Of a stretch of 44,019 nt of DNA, positions 16,947 through 24,865 are shown in pieces. Each line of letters opens with the position of its first letter. Position 1 is the stretch's first letter. Below the pieces are notes generated by a model. It saw only the letters and a program-made list of their open reading frames with translations. It searched no databases and was not told where the DNA came from. The position numbers were made by a program, and so were the translations under genes. The DNA comes from Parasutterella muris (lineage in GTDB: Bacteria; Pseudomonadota; Gammaproteobacteria; Burkholderiales; Burkholderiaceae_F). The stretch is from assembly GCF_009767915.1 (NCBI RefSeq), contig NZ_WSRP01000024.1, forward strand, positions 1 through 44,019. Reading direction: 5' to 3'.

Positions 16947-18701
16947 TTACCTTAGTTTAAGCGTCTGACCTACGTGAAGACTGTTGTTTTTTAGTCCGTT
17001 CAGCGCTTTCAGCTGATTGACCGACATATTTGCAGAAGACGCGATCGAGAAAAGCGTGTCGCCTTTGCGCACTTTATGTGTACGCTGTTTGGCAAGAGGT
17101 CGCTCGTTAATGCGCTTCTGAACTTTCTCGGGAACTTTCTCAAGCACCACAGCCTGCTTGGTCGGAATACCGCTTGCGTTGATCGTAAGACGCTGTCCGA
17201 CGGAAACATTGTTGCTGCTGAGATGGTTGGCACTCTTAAGGGCGTTTACGGAAATAGAGTAGCGCTGAGCAATGCTGAAAAGCGTGTCGCCTTTGCGCAC
17301 AACGTAGAACTTGGCGTTTGAGGCTTTTTCTGTAACCGGAGGCTTGGAGGCAACCTGACGAGTCTTAACCGGGACATTGACGTAAAGCATCTGACCGACT
17401 TTCAGACGATGGCCTCTGAGGCGGTTGCTCGAGGCGATAGTCTTAGTCGATACGCCGAGACGACGTGCAACGCGCGGCAGCGTGTCGCCTTTTCTGACAC
17501 GGTAGGAGACGCGGCGGAAGTCCTGAGCGAGAGCGAAGGAAGCGTCAATCGTGTCCGAGGAAATATCTTCTGCATCGCCAAGACCGCTGTCGCGGCTGAC
17601 GAGAACGAGTGAGCCCGGTTTAATGCGTCTGCCGGAAGGTATTTGGTTGGCTTCCCGAAGCGCTTCCTCCGACATGTGCGCTTTCTTCGCTATGGAAGCA
17701 ATGGTGTCTTCGGGTTTGACGCGATAAGTCGTCCAGCTCGAAAGTGGCTTTCCGCTCATGCGGTATGTCACGAGGTTCTCCACGAACGTGTCGACCTTAT
17801 CGGTCGGCATCAGCATGGAGTGGTTGTGTGAGGCCACAATGACGGGACGGTTAAAGGATGGATTCAGCGTGCTGAATTCTGCCTGAGACATTCCGGCTAA
17901 TTGGGCCGCACGCTTAACATCGATGTCCTGATCTTTGAAGATCTGAACAAAGAAAGGTTCGTTGTATACCGTGGGAAGCTTTATCCCGAAGTTACGGGGA
18001 TCTTTAACGATATTTTTGATAGCCTGAAGCTTCGGATAATAGTTGCGGGTTTCATCAGGCATCTTCAGCGACATATAGTCGGTCGGAAGACCCTTCGCCT
18101 GATTTCGCTTAATCGCGCGGCGCAGGTTGCCTTCGCCCCAGTTGTAGGCTGCCAGCGCAAGCGGCCAGGAGCCGAATTCGTCGTAAAGCCTCTGAAGATA
18201 GGTAAGCGCCGCAGATGTGCTTTGCAGTACGTCGTAGCGTTTGTCGAGCCACATGGTCTGATCGAGCGAATAATCTCTTCCAGTCGCGGGCATGAACTGC
18301 CAGAGACCCGCGGCTTTGACTCTGGACTTGGCGTTGGTGACAAAGGCGCTTTCAACAAACGGCAGCAGCGCGATTTCGGTCGGCATGCCGCGCGCGTCAA
18401 CTTCTTCAATGATGTGGTAAAGGTACTTTTGTGAACGGTCCGCCATGCGCTGCAGATAATCCGGTCGTTTTGAGTATTTAGCGACGTTGGCTTCCACAAC
18501 GCTGTTCTGCATGTCAGGTACTTTGAAACCGTCTCTGATGCGTGTCCAGACGGTATAGATTTCGTCATCATCCGCGCCCGGCGTCACGATCTCTTTGATT
18601 TCTTCCTGATCGGGCTCTGAAGCCGTCGCGTAGGTCGAACAGCTCAAAGCAAGGGCAATAGCTAGTATGCGGAACGAGGTTTTTAAGTACATTGCAGTCA
18701 C
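16947..18701 (-). CDS. mltD: Membrane-bound lytic murein transglycosylase D with four LysM repeats
   Basis: This 584-residue exported enzyme cleaves peptidoglycan glycan strands. A signal peptide is present (LKTSFRILAIALALSCSTYA). The SLT domain has the catalytic Glu in LLPFVESAF and the companion GLWQFMPATGRDYSL. Four LysM repeats follow, each beginning (Y/H)xVRKGDTL or YRVKPEDTI, which bind peptidoglycan. E. coli MltD has two LysM repeats, so this one is longer. Translation may start at the second Met (residue 4). It is divergent from the yafS-like-rnhA pair; in E. coli mltD sits in the same gloB-yafS-rnhA neighbourhood. Confidence 0.92.
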   Translation of the reverse strand: MTAMYLKTSFRILAIALALSCSTYATASEPDQEEIKEIVTPGADDDEIYTVWTRIRDGFKVPDMQNSVVEANVAKYSKRPDYLQRMADRSQKYLYHIIEEVDARGMPTEIALLPFVESAFVTNAKSRVKAAGLWQFMPATGRDYSLDQTMWLDKRYDVLQSTSAALTYLQRLYDEFGSWPLALAAYNWGEGNLRRAIKRNQAKGLPTDYMSLKMPDETRNYYPKLQAIKNIVKDPRNFGIKLPTVYNEPFFVQIFKDQDIDVKRAAQLAGMSQAEFSTLNPSFNRPVIVASHNHSMLMPTDKVDTFVENLVTYRMSGKPLSSWTTYRVKPEDTIASIAKKAHMSEEALREANQIPSGRRIKPGSLVLVSRDSGLGDAEDISSDTIDASFALAQDFRRVSYRVRKGDTLPRVARRLGVSTKTIASSNRLRGHRLKVGQMLYVNVPVKTRQVASKPPVTEKASNAKFYVVRKGDTLFSIAQRYSISVNALKSANHLSSNNVSVGQRLTINASGIPTKQAVVLEKVPEKVQKRINERPLAKQRTHKVRKGDTLFSIASSANMSVNQLKALNGLKNNSLHVGQTLKLR

Positions 18702-18810
18702 TGAAGAAAGACACGATACAATAAAACGCTAATTTAAACGAATTTATGGTACTTCCGACGGAAAAGCTCTAGGCGATGTAACTTGATTTTTCCGATGAGG
18801 TTCACGGTAT

Positions 18811-19575
18811 ATGACATCAAATATCACGCTTGCGCAGTTTTATTCATCAGCGCTCGGGCAGTATGCTCTGCGGTGGGAGCGGGCGCAGTATGACGCTTTG
18901 GTCGCAGACTGCTTCGGGTACCATGCCGTACAGATCGGAGCCTCCGGCATCGATTTTCTGAGCGATAACCGTATTCCGCTCAAGGTGATCGGAGAACGCA
19001 GTCTGCGTCCTCTGACTCAGCTCGAAGACAGCCGCGTCCGCATACAGCTCTCTTATAGTGAGCTGCCGTTTGAAAGTGAAAGTCTCGATCTGGTGCTTTT
19101 GCCTCATGCGCTGGAAATGGCCGAAGATCCGCATGCGTTGCTGCGCGAAGTGAGCAGAGTTTTAATTCCCGGCGGCAGAGTGGTGCTTACCGGGTTTAAT
19201 CTGACGAGTCTTTGGGGCATTCGTTTCCATCTGCAGAAATTCGGCGCAAAGGTGTTTCTCCCGGGTAAGCAGTTTATGTCGGTGTTTCAGCTGAAAGATT
19301 GGTTATCTCTGCTGTCCTTCCATGTGGATCGAGGCACCTTCGGCCGCTACAGCTGGTCGTTTTCTCCGGAGTCTCACAAAGAGTCTTCCTGGCTGGAAAA
19401 AGCCGGTGACAGGTGGTGGCCGCAGTGCGGTGCGATTTTTGCGCTGAGCGCGATCAAAGAAGCTTTGGGCGCGAAGCTGGTTGGCAAAGCCATTACGAAA
19501 AAGTTTAATTTTCTCGGCACCGGAGCGCGCCTAGAGGAGGGCAGCCGCTCTCAGTTTGAAGGTAAAAAAGAATGA
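18811..19575 (+). CDS. SAM-dependent methyltransferase-like protein (YafS-like)
   Basis: This 254-residue protein resembles class I methyltransferases in its second half: the [18 protein letters not shown]-type segment and [20 protein letters not shown] match the Methyltransf_11 pattern. The usual glycine-rich SAM-binding loop is degenerate ([10 protein letters not shown]). A gene of this type next to rnhA is conserved as yafS in enterobacteria, where the substrate is unknown. Its stop overlaps the rnhA start (ATGA). Confidence 0.78.
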   Translation: MTSNITLAQFYSSALGQYALRWERAQYDALVADCFGYHAVQIGASGIDFLSDNRIPLKVIGERSLRPLTQLEDSRVRIQLSYSELPFESESLDLVLLPHALEMAEDPHALLREVSRVLIPGGRVVLTGFNLTSLWGIRFHLQKFGAKVFLPGKQFMSVFQLKDWLSLLSFHVDRGTFGRYSWSFSPESHKESSWLEKAGDRWWPQCGAIFALSAIKEALGAKLVGKAITKKFNFLGTGARLEEGSRSQFEGKKE

Positions 19576-20018
19576 AACAGGTAGAAATTTGGACGGACGG
19601 CGCAAGCAAAGGAAACCCGGGGCCCGGGGGCTGGGGTGCGTGGCTGAAATACGGCCGTCATGAGCGCAAGCTCTGCGGTGGCTCTCTCAATACCACAAAC
19701 AATCAGATGGAGCTGATCGCGCCGATCAACGCTCTTAATACATTGACTGAGCCGTGCTCCGTGAAGCTTCATACAGACTCCAAGTACGTGAAGGAAGGGA
19801 TGACCGCATGGATTTACGGCTGGAAAAAGAAGAATTGGAAAACTCAGGGGGGCACTCCGGTTAAAAATGCCGATCTGTGGAAAAAACTTGATGAAGCTGC
19901 CAGCCGACACAAGGTTGAATGGATCTGGGTCAAGGGACATGACGGCATTGAAGGCAATGAAATGGCCGATCAGCTTGCGAATCAAGGTGTGGAAGAAGTC
20001 CTGAAACGCAATAGATAA
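19572..20018 (+). CDS. rnhA: Ribonuclease HI
   Basis: This 148-residue enzyme degrades RNA in RNA-DNA hybrids. The catalytic carboxylates are visible as WTDGA (Asp9), NQMEL (Glu47), HTDS (Asp69) and MADQLA (Asp133), with His123 in WVKGHDG. The substrate-binding handle region [13 protein letters not shown] is present. Start overlaps the upstream methyltransferase gene by 4 bp, so translation is likely coupled. Confidence 0.97.
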   Translation: MKQVEIWTDGASKGNPGPGGWGAWLKYGRHERKLCGGSLNTTNNQMELIAPINALNTLTEPCSVKLHTDSKYVKEGMTAWIYGWKKKNWKTQGGTPVKNADLWKKLDEAASRHKVEWIWVKGHDGIEGNEMADQLANQGVEEVLKRNR

Positions 20019-20033
20019 TCGCGGGTAAAAAGT

Positions 20034-20068
20034 ATCCCGGGTGTACTGCGGCTGCAGGCGCCCGGGAT
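20034..20068 (+). terminator. Terminator-like hairpin after rnhA
   Basis: Perfect 8-bp arms ATCCCGGG/CCCGGGAT with a 19-nt loop, followed by a weak T tract (TTAATTT). It lies between the convergent rnhA and lyase genes. Confidence 0.5.
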
Positions 20069-20128
20069 TTAATTTCCTATCCGAATCAGGCAGGAGGGAT
20101 GCTGCGGATAGGATGAGGAGAAAACCGG

Positions 20129-21619
20129 TTAACCCAATAACTGACGGAAGTCCTTGTCTAGCAATTCCAGAGCATGGACAATCTGCTCCTGCTGACTGAC
20201 AGCCCAAGCTTCATGCTCGGCAATCGCTTGGTCAGAACGCGCGATCGCTTTGTTGATTTCGCTCTTTTGCGGACCGCCCGATGTGCGGCGGTTCTCAATA
20301 ATGGTTTTCGGATTCAGCGTCGTTTTAAATTCCTCTTCGTTCATGGGGCAGACTTCGCTAGCCGACGGGTATTCCGTTTTAATGACATGCGCGTATATCT
20401 CTTTGACCTGGGCGTATGGGAAATTTGTCGGGTTGAAGTCATTTGCTTTCGCATAAGAGACAATCTGGCTTGCGACATGATGGCCGACGCGGAACGGCAG
20501 TTTGTACTCACGCATCAAAACATCCGCGATTTCCTGCGAGGCGGTCCAATCGCTGTTCAGCTCTTTGAGCGCTCTCTCCGGGCTGATCTTGAGGGCGTGG
20601 AGCATCTTGTCAAACTGAGTCAGCATCTTGATTGTGCTGGAAACCATCGAGCTGTTGGCAGGAACGCGCTTCGGGTCAATCATTCCCGGAACGATGTTGT
20701 GCGCTCTGAAAACCGCAGCCTGAGCCTCTCCAAGAACCCCGCTTGCCGCTTCGCGAACTCCGAACATTAGGCCGGGATTCCGTTTCTGAGGCATCGCAGA
20801 AGACACATAGGTATTGTCGCCGCCCTCCTGCAGGAGAATCCAGGGCTGAGGCTGGGCGTACTGCACAGAAACGTCCTGAACAAAAGTGCCGACATGAAGC
20901 GCGATTGAGGTCAGGATTGATGAGAGTTCGGTCGGTTCATCGACCGGTTTAATCTGAGCGGCGTCATATGCGTCTTCGACGGGGCCGTCAAAACCGAGAT
21001 ACTCAGCGATTTTCTCGCGGTTAAGCGGCCAGCCGGTTCCGTTAAGAACGGTTGTTCCCATCGGACAAAGATTTAAACGCTCATAGAACTGTTCGAGCCG
21101 TTTGCTGTCACGCTTGAAGCCGGCAAGAAAGCCCTGCAGGTAATGCGCATAGCTGTTGGGCTGAGCGGCAACACCGTTGGTGTAGTTCGGGACGATGGTC
21201 TCCGTATGGTCTTTAGCAAGCGTGTTGAGGATCCGCATGCTGCCGACAAGCTTGCGGGCCAATGCAAGAACGTTGTCACGCATGATGGTGGAGTAATAAG
21301 TCGCATGCATGTCCTGACTTGAGCGACCGACGTGAAGCATGGTTGCGTCAAGGCCGGCGGCTTCGATGAGGAGCGGCTCGTACTTGATGACGCGTGAGGG
21401 TCTCAGAGCTCCGGGCTTACAGCCGTTCTCAATGACTTGGCAGATAGCCTTTGCAATTTTTTTTGCAGTTTCCTCGGAAAGGAGGCCTCGCTCGCGGTTT
21501 GTAATGACCGAGGCTTTGTTCATTTGGCTAAGCCAGAAGAATTCGTCTTTCGGTTCTTTTTTTAAGAAAGGGGCTGCGGTCTGATTTGCCGCCGCAGCTG
21601 TCAGATCGTTTCCTTTCAT
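20129..21619 (-). CDS. Argininosuccinate lyase-like enzyme (fumarase/aspartase superfamily)
   Basis: This 496-residue protein follows the argininosuccinate lyase plan: GRSSQDMHAT (98-107, compare GRSRNDQ-AT), a central helical domain, the superfamily signature SSAMPQKRNPG (273-283) and an ASL-type C-terminus with RRTSGGPQ. Enzymes of this fold eliminate fumarate from a succinyl or amino-acid adduct. The THxQxAQP motif of true argininosuccinate lyase reads TNGVAAQP here (Asn148), so the histidine is lost and substrate may differ. No arginine-biosynthesis gene is near. The start is set at MKGNDL; an upstream TTG start would add a low-complexity tail. No Shine-Dalgarno is visible; the leader lacks guanine for 54 nt. 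Confidence 0.8.
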   Translation of the reverse strand: MKGNDLTAAAANQTAAPFLKKEPKDEFFWLSQMNKASVITNRERGLLSEETAKKIAKAICQVIENGCKPGALRPSRVIKYEPLLIEAAGLDATMLHVGRSSQDMHATYYSTIMRDNVLALARKLVGSMRILNTLAKDHTETIVPNYTNGVAAQPNSYAHYLQGFLAGFKRDSKRLEQFYERLNLCPMGTTVLNGTGWPLNREKIAEYLGFDGPVEDAYDAAQIKPVDEPTELSSILTSIALHVGTFVQDVSVQYAQPQPWILLQEGGDNTYVSSAMPQKRNPGLMFGVREAASGVLGEAQAAVFRAHNIVPGMIDPKRVPANSSMVSSTIKMLTQFDKMLHALKISPERALKELNSDWTASQEIADVLMREYKLPFRVGHHVASQIVSYAKANDFNPTNFPYAQVKEIYAHVIKTEYPSASEVCPMNEEEFKTTLNPKTIIENRRTSGGPQKSEINKAIARSDQAIAEHEAWAVSQQEQIVHALELLDKDFRQLLG

Positions 21620-21673
21620 GGTGGTTATGAGTGGTTTGAGGTTGGTTGTTGTTATGTGTGGTTTGTGATGATT
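21620..21673 (-). promoter_or_regulatory. Guanine-free A/C-rich leader with two 15-nt repeats
   Basis: On the coding strand of the lyase the 54 nt up to the ATG contain no G. Within it CAAACCACWCATAAC occurs twice, 27 nt apart (around 21651-21666 and 21624-21639). Such a leader cannot form stable stems or hold a Shine-Dalgarno sequence. It may be an S1-type or standby ribosome entry site or a protein-binding leader. Confidence 0.5.
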
Positions 21674-21733
21674 CGTTATGAGATTGATGCTAAAAGTTTT
21701 AACTGATTCATACAATGCATTGATATGCAACTT

Positions 21734-21758
21734 ATTACTTGCGTAAAATGCAAGTAAT
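21734..21758. promoter_or_regulatory. Perfect palindromic operator between lyase and LysR genes
   Basis: ATTACTTGC-7 nt-GCAAGTAAT, perfect 9-bp arms, 22 bp before the LysR start and upstream of the lyase. It contains T-N11-A patterns typical of LysR-type binding sites. A smaller TGCAT-4-ATGCA repeat lies next to it at 21716-21729. Confidence 0.7.
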
Positions 21759-21779
21759 GTAAAGCGGAGGCCAAATCAA

Positions 21780-22697
21780 ATGCTGAGAAATAATCTGGGG
21801 AACTTGAGGTATTTCATTGCTTTTGCCGAGCTTCAAAGAATTTCAGCTGTTGCCGTCAGGTTTGACGTGAATGAGTCAACGGTCAGCCGCGCTTTGCGCG
21901 CCTTCCAAGAGGAAGTTGGCCATCCCTTGTTTAGCCAAAACGGACGCAAGCTTAATCTGACGGATTACGGCCTGATGGTCTACAACCGATTGAGCGGTCC
22001 GCTGAAGTCTTTAGACGAAGCCTATGACAATATCTCCAAAGTAGAGCATGAGATTAAGGGAACAATCCGTCTTTCTACGGCGGCAGGCTTTGCAAGTACG
22101 CATTTGGTGAATCTGCTGGATCGCTTCTGTGAAATTTATCCGGGCGTGCGCTTTGAGACCCGCGTTGATTCCGGCTTGACCGCGCTCCGATCCTGCAAAG
22201 TGGACATCATTACCTTAACTTCTGTTCCTGATAAGTCTGATGATCTGGTAATGATAGAAAGAGGAATCAACACGTACGAAGCGGTGGCGTCTCCCGATTT
22301 TATTGAGAAATTCGCTCCGCTCGATACTGTGGAGGATCTTAAAAAGGTTCGTGTTTTTGCATACGGAGGCCGCGAGCGTGAATCCACTAAATTTCTTTAT
22401 CGCGGAACTGAGAAAAAACCGATTGTCTGTTTGGACTACTTTTCTTCAGACAGTCTGTGGACAATAAAAAAAGCCGTCCTGGAAGGCAAAGGCGTCGCGA
22501 TTGATATTCCAAGATTTTTCTGCCTTGAGGAAATTGAAAAAGGGACTCTTGTGCCGATTCTCGGCATCTGGAGAAAACCGACCGCTCCGCTTTTTACGGT
22601 TCTGACGAAGACATCGTGGAACACGCCAAGGTTCAGAATCTTTGCTCAGTGGTTTTCCGAGGAAAGCCGAAGGATTTATCAGTCTCGGCGGCTATAA
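21780..22697 (+). CDS. LysR-family transcriptional regulator
   Basis: This 305-residue protein has an N-terminal helix-turn-helix (about residues 8-65, with ISAVAVRFDVNESTVSRAL and FQEEVGHPLF). The effector-binding domain covers roughly 95-300. GGAGG lies 9 nt before the ATG. It is divergent from the lyase gene with a perfect palindrome between them, so it most likely controls the lyase and itself. The inducer is unknown. Confidence 0.88.
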   Translation: MLRNNLGNLRYFIAFAELQRISAVAVRFDVNESTVSRALRAFQEEVGHPLFSQNGRKLNLTDYGLMVYNRLSGPLKSLDEAYDNISKVEHEIKGTIRLSTAAGFASTHLVNLLDRFCEIYPGVRFETRVDSGLTALRSCKVDIITLTSVPDKSDDLVMIERGINTYEAVASPDFIEKFAPLDTVEDLKKVRVFAYGGRERESTKFLYRGTEKKPIVCLDYFSSDSLWTIKKAVLEGKGVAIDIPRFFCLEEIEKGTLVPILGIWRKPTAPLFTVLTKTSWNTPRFRIFAQWFSEESRRIYQSRRL

Positions 22698-22979
22698 GAA
22701 TTCGATTGGAAGTGGCATAGGTAATAACAGCTACAGATGGTGAAACGAGCGAGCGTGGTGCCGCTGGTTGGACTCTAGATGCCAAATCGGAGCTCTGAGG
22801 GATGGGACTTTCGGCGTCGAGAAAAAATAAACTCGCAAAATCCTTTGCAAATTCTCATCTCGCATTGTGAAGTTCAGCTCTTTTTTCGCTTGTCAACACG
22901 GGACGAAGAGATTCCAGGACAGTTTCGTAAGTGTCGCAGCCTCGGTGTTCTTCTTTTATATCCGATCTAAAAACACCCG

Positions 22980-23012
22980 GGCCCCGCCAGCGGAAAACTA
23001 ACGGGGCCTTTT
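22980..23012 (+). terminator. Rho-independent terminator, probably of the LysR gene
   Basis: Perfect stem GGCCCCG/CGGGGCC with a 15-nt loop followed by TTTT. Confidence 0.75.
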
Positions 23013-23134
23013 ACTCAGGTGCTAGCAGTAAAGCATAAGAATCAAAGCGACCACTAACTTAATGAGAAATCGCAAGACTAACTTTATACTAACGTTTAAG
23101 GTTTTCAGGTAGATGGTAAACCTTTTTCTTTGAG

Positions 23135-23163
23135 CGCCCAGGGATTGCAGTCTTGGGCGTTTT
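23135..23163 (+). terminator. Rho-independent terminator of an unidentified transcript
   Basis: Stem CGCCCA/TGGGCG (23135-23140, 23154-23159) followed by TTTTA. The stem is short, and no upstream gene is apparent within 120 bp. Confidence 0.5.
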
Positions 23164-23246
23164 ACTTTGGTTTTTGCTTCGATGGTTGAGCGGGTGACGA
23201 GAGCGAAACCTTTTAATTCGTCGTTTGGTCACTTCTAGGCAAGCGT

Positions 23247-23275
23247 TTCGCAAAACTTCTAAATTCGTGTAGAAT
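23247..23275 (+). promoter_or_regulatory. Promoter of tRNA-Val
   Basis: TTCGCA and TAGAAT with a 17-bp spacer, ending 14 bp before the tRNA. Confidence 0.55.
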
Positions 23276-23289
23276 CCCATATCTCAAGT

Positions 23290-23364
23290 GCACGGTTAGC
23301 TCAGGGGTAGAGCACTGCCTTCACACGGCAGGGGTCACTGGTTCGAAACCAGTATCGTGCACCA
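23290..23364 (+). tRNA. tRNA-Val(CAC)
   Basis: A 75-nt cloverleaf with encoded CCA. The acceptor is GCACGGT pairing ATCGTGC (one G-T). The D arm is GCTC/GAGC. The anticodon arm is CTGCC-TTCACAC-GGCAG with anticodon CAC, reading GUG valine codons. The T arm has GGTTCGAAACC. A T run follows directly and probably ends transcription. Confidence 0.95.
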
Positions 23365-23578
23365 TTTTTTTGCAAAATCAATAAATTAGCTTAAAAATTC
23401 TGTATAAAATCTGCAAAAATCTGCGGATTAATGCCGACTTTAGCGGCCTCCTTTCCTCTTTAAAACATTTACAAAGCTTGTGCCATATTTGGTCACCGTC
23501 TTTGCCATAGAAAATCAACGAAACTTACACTAGCCTCCGTTGCGTTTTAATAGGGGCGGCGGTGACGCTGGTAACTAG

Positions 23579-24553
23579 ATGAAAAGACAGCAATTCTTAA
23601 AATATGTTTCAGTTCTCAGTCTGACAGCTTTAAGCGGCTGCGCAGATTATGGTAAAAAAAAAGGCGGCTCCTGGCTGGGCGCCCGGGCCCAGGGTCCGGT
23701 GATCGACAAGACGGACGACCCAATCCTCCAAGGCCTGATCCAAACCGTCGGCACTAAGTTTAAGGCGCAGCAGTTCAGTGATCCTAAAACCGGCAGGATC
23801 CTTAACTATTCACTCTATACGCCTGAACACCTTGTGAGAGGTAAGAAATACCCGTTGGTGCTTTTCATGGCGGATGCGAGTACTCCCGGCCGCTCTATTG
23901 ATGCAGCCATAACTCAGGGCTACGGAGCCTTGGTATTTGCAGAGCCTGATTTCCAAAGCAAGCATCCCTGTTTTGTTCTTGTCCCTGAGTATTCAGGCGT
24001 CACGGTCAACGATTCATATGAACGAACAGAGGAAGTGGATATGACCATTCGTCTATTGGAATCGCTTCTCAAAACTCTTCCGATTAACCGGCGCAAGCTT
24101 TTCACAACCGGTCAGTCAATGGGGGGCATGATGTCGATGTATTTCATGACCCAGTTCCCTGAATTGTTCGCGGCAGGTATGTTTGTGGACTGTCACTGGG
24201 ATCCTAAAACTTACGATAAGCTGCTTGATGATAAGTTCATCTTCTTTGCTGCCGGAAAAGACGGATCTGCCGGACAGCAAATTCAAAAGATACTCAATTT
24301 GCTGAGAGAGGATGAACTTCCTTACAGTGCGGCAGAGTGGAGTGCAAAACTTCCGGAAGACGAACAGAATATGCTCGCCCAAGAACTCTTCCAAAGAGGA
24401 AACCCGATAAACTTCATCGTATTTACCTCTGGTTCAGTCCTCCCTCCGGAGGGAGGAAGCGAACATATGTATAGTTTTGATTACGCTTATAAGATTGGCG
24501 CCGCAAGAGATTGGCTTTTAAATCAGCAACTCGGTGCGCCGGTGAAATATTAG
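23579..24553 (+). CDS. Lipoprotein alpha/beta hydrolase (putative esterase/peptidase)
   Basis: This 324-residue protein has a lipoprotein signal peptide with lipobox LSGC (Cys21). The mature part has the alpha/beta hydrolase nucleophile elbow GQSMGG (Ser180). Likely partners are Asp228 (AGKDGS) and His296 (SEHMYSF), though the acid residue is uncertain. The segment YSLYTPEH...KKYPLVLFMADAS resembles the start of predicted esterases/peptidases of the COG4099 type. The start is not supported by a good ribosome binding site, and TAG directly precedes the ATG. It stands alone, with its own terminator, anchored probably to the outer membrane. Confidence 0.78.
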   Translation: MKRQQFLKYVSVLSLTALSGCADYGKKKGGSWLGARAQGPVIDKTDDPILQGLIQTVGTKFKAQQFSDPKTGRILNYSLYTPEHLVRGKKYPLVLFMADASTPGRSIDAAITQGYGALVFAEPDFQSKHPCFVLVPEYSGVTVNDSYERTEEVDMTIRLLESLLKTLPINRRKLFTTGQSMGGMMSMYFMTQFPELFAAGMFVDCHWDPKTYDKLLDDKFIFFAAGKDGSAGQQIQKILNLLREDELPYSAAEWSAKLPEDEQNMLAQELFQRGNPINFIVFTSGSVLPPEGGSEHMYSFDYAYKIGAARDWLLNQQLGAPVKY

Positions 24554-24573
24554 AAAGGAAAATCATTCTCAAA

Positions 24574-24604
24574 AAAACCGACTCGTACGAGTCGGTTTTG
24601 TTTC
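24574..24604 (+). terminator. Perfectly palindromic rho-independent terminator
   Basis: Thirteen-base arms AAAACCGACTCGT/ACGAGTCGGTTTT with no unpaired loop bases in DNA, followed by GTTT. It lies 20 bp after the hydrolase stop. Confidence 0.85.
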
Positions 24605-24865
24605 ATTTAAGCAACAAAAATTAATAGTACGGGAAAATACTTAAAGTTTGCCTTTAGAATGAATATGTATGTGATTGATATAAATTAATCTAAAATAATC
24701 ATATAAATAAACGAATTCTTCTACATAAGAAAACAGCTTTTTCTTCGTCAGAAAAAAACAGCCTTTTGAAGGTTTGTTATCAGAAAGGGCGGTTAATTCA
24801 AAAAAATATCTTATTTTGATTAATAGGAATGTTTCTTATTATCAATTACACATTAAGGCAAAATT
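24600..24865 (+). promoter_or_regulatory. AT-rich promoter region of the porin-feo operon
   Basis: A strongly AT-rich 266-bp gap with no open frame of note. It carries the Fur-box-like palindrome at 24817-24844. A short hairpin-forming CAGCTTTTTCTTC / GAAAAAAACAGC area lies near 24730-24765. The exact -10/-35 cannot be fixed because many AT-rich hexamers fit. Confidence 0.5.
24817..24844. promoter_or_regulatory. Candidate Fur box upstream of porin-feoAAB
   Basis: TGATTAATAGGAA-TG-TTTCTTATTATCA is an imperfect palindrome (9 of 13 arm positions pair). It resembles the AT-rich GATAATGATAATCATTATC Fur site and lies 22 bp before the porin start. Iron control of the downstream feo genes makes Fur the natural candidate. 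Confidence 0.45.

Larger units (their letters stand above)
22698..23289. other. 592-bp stretch without a convincing gene
   Basis: Small open frames here lack ribosome binding sites and coding-like composition. It holds two plus-strand terminators (22980-23012 and 23135-23163) and the tRNA-Val promoter. The second terminator is not needed by the LysR gene, so a short untranslated RNA starting near 23097 (TATACT at 23085-23090) is possible but unproven. The region could also be decayed insertion material beside the tRNA. Confidence 0.5.

Noticed and set aside
22779-22970. A 63-residue frame in the gap after the second LysR gene
   Set aside because: No ribosome binding site, no motif, and composition unlike neighbouring genes.
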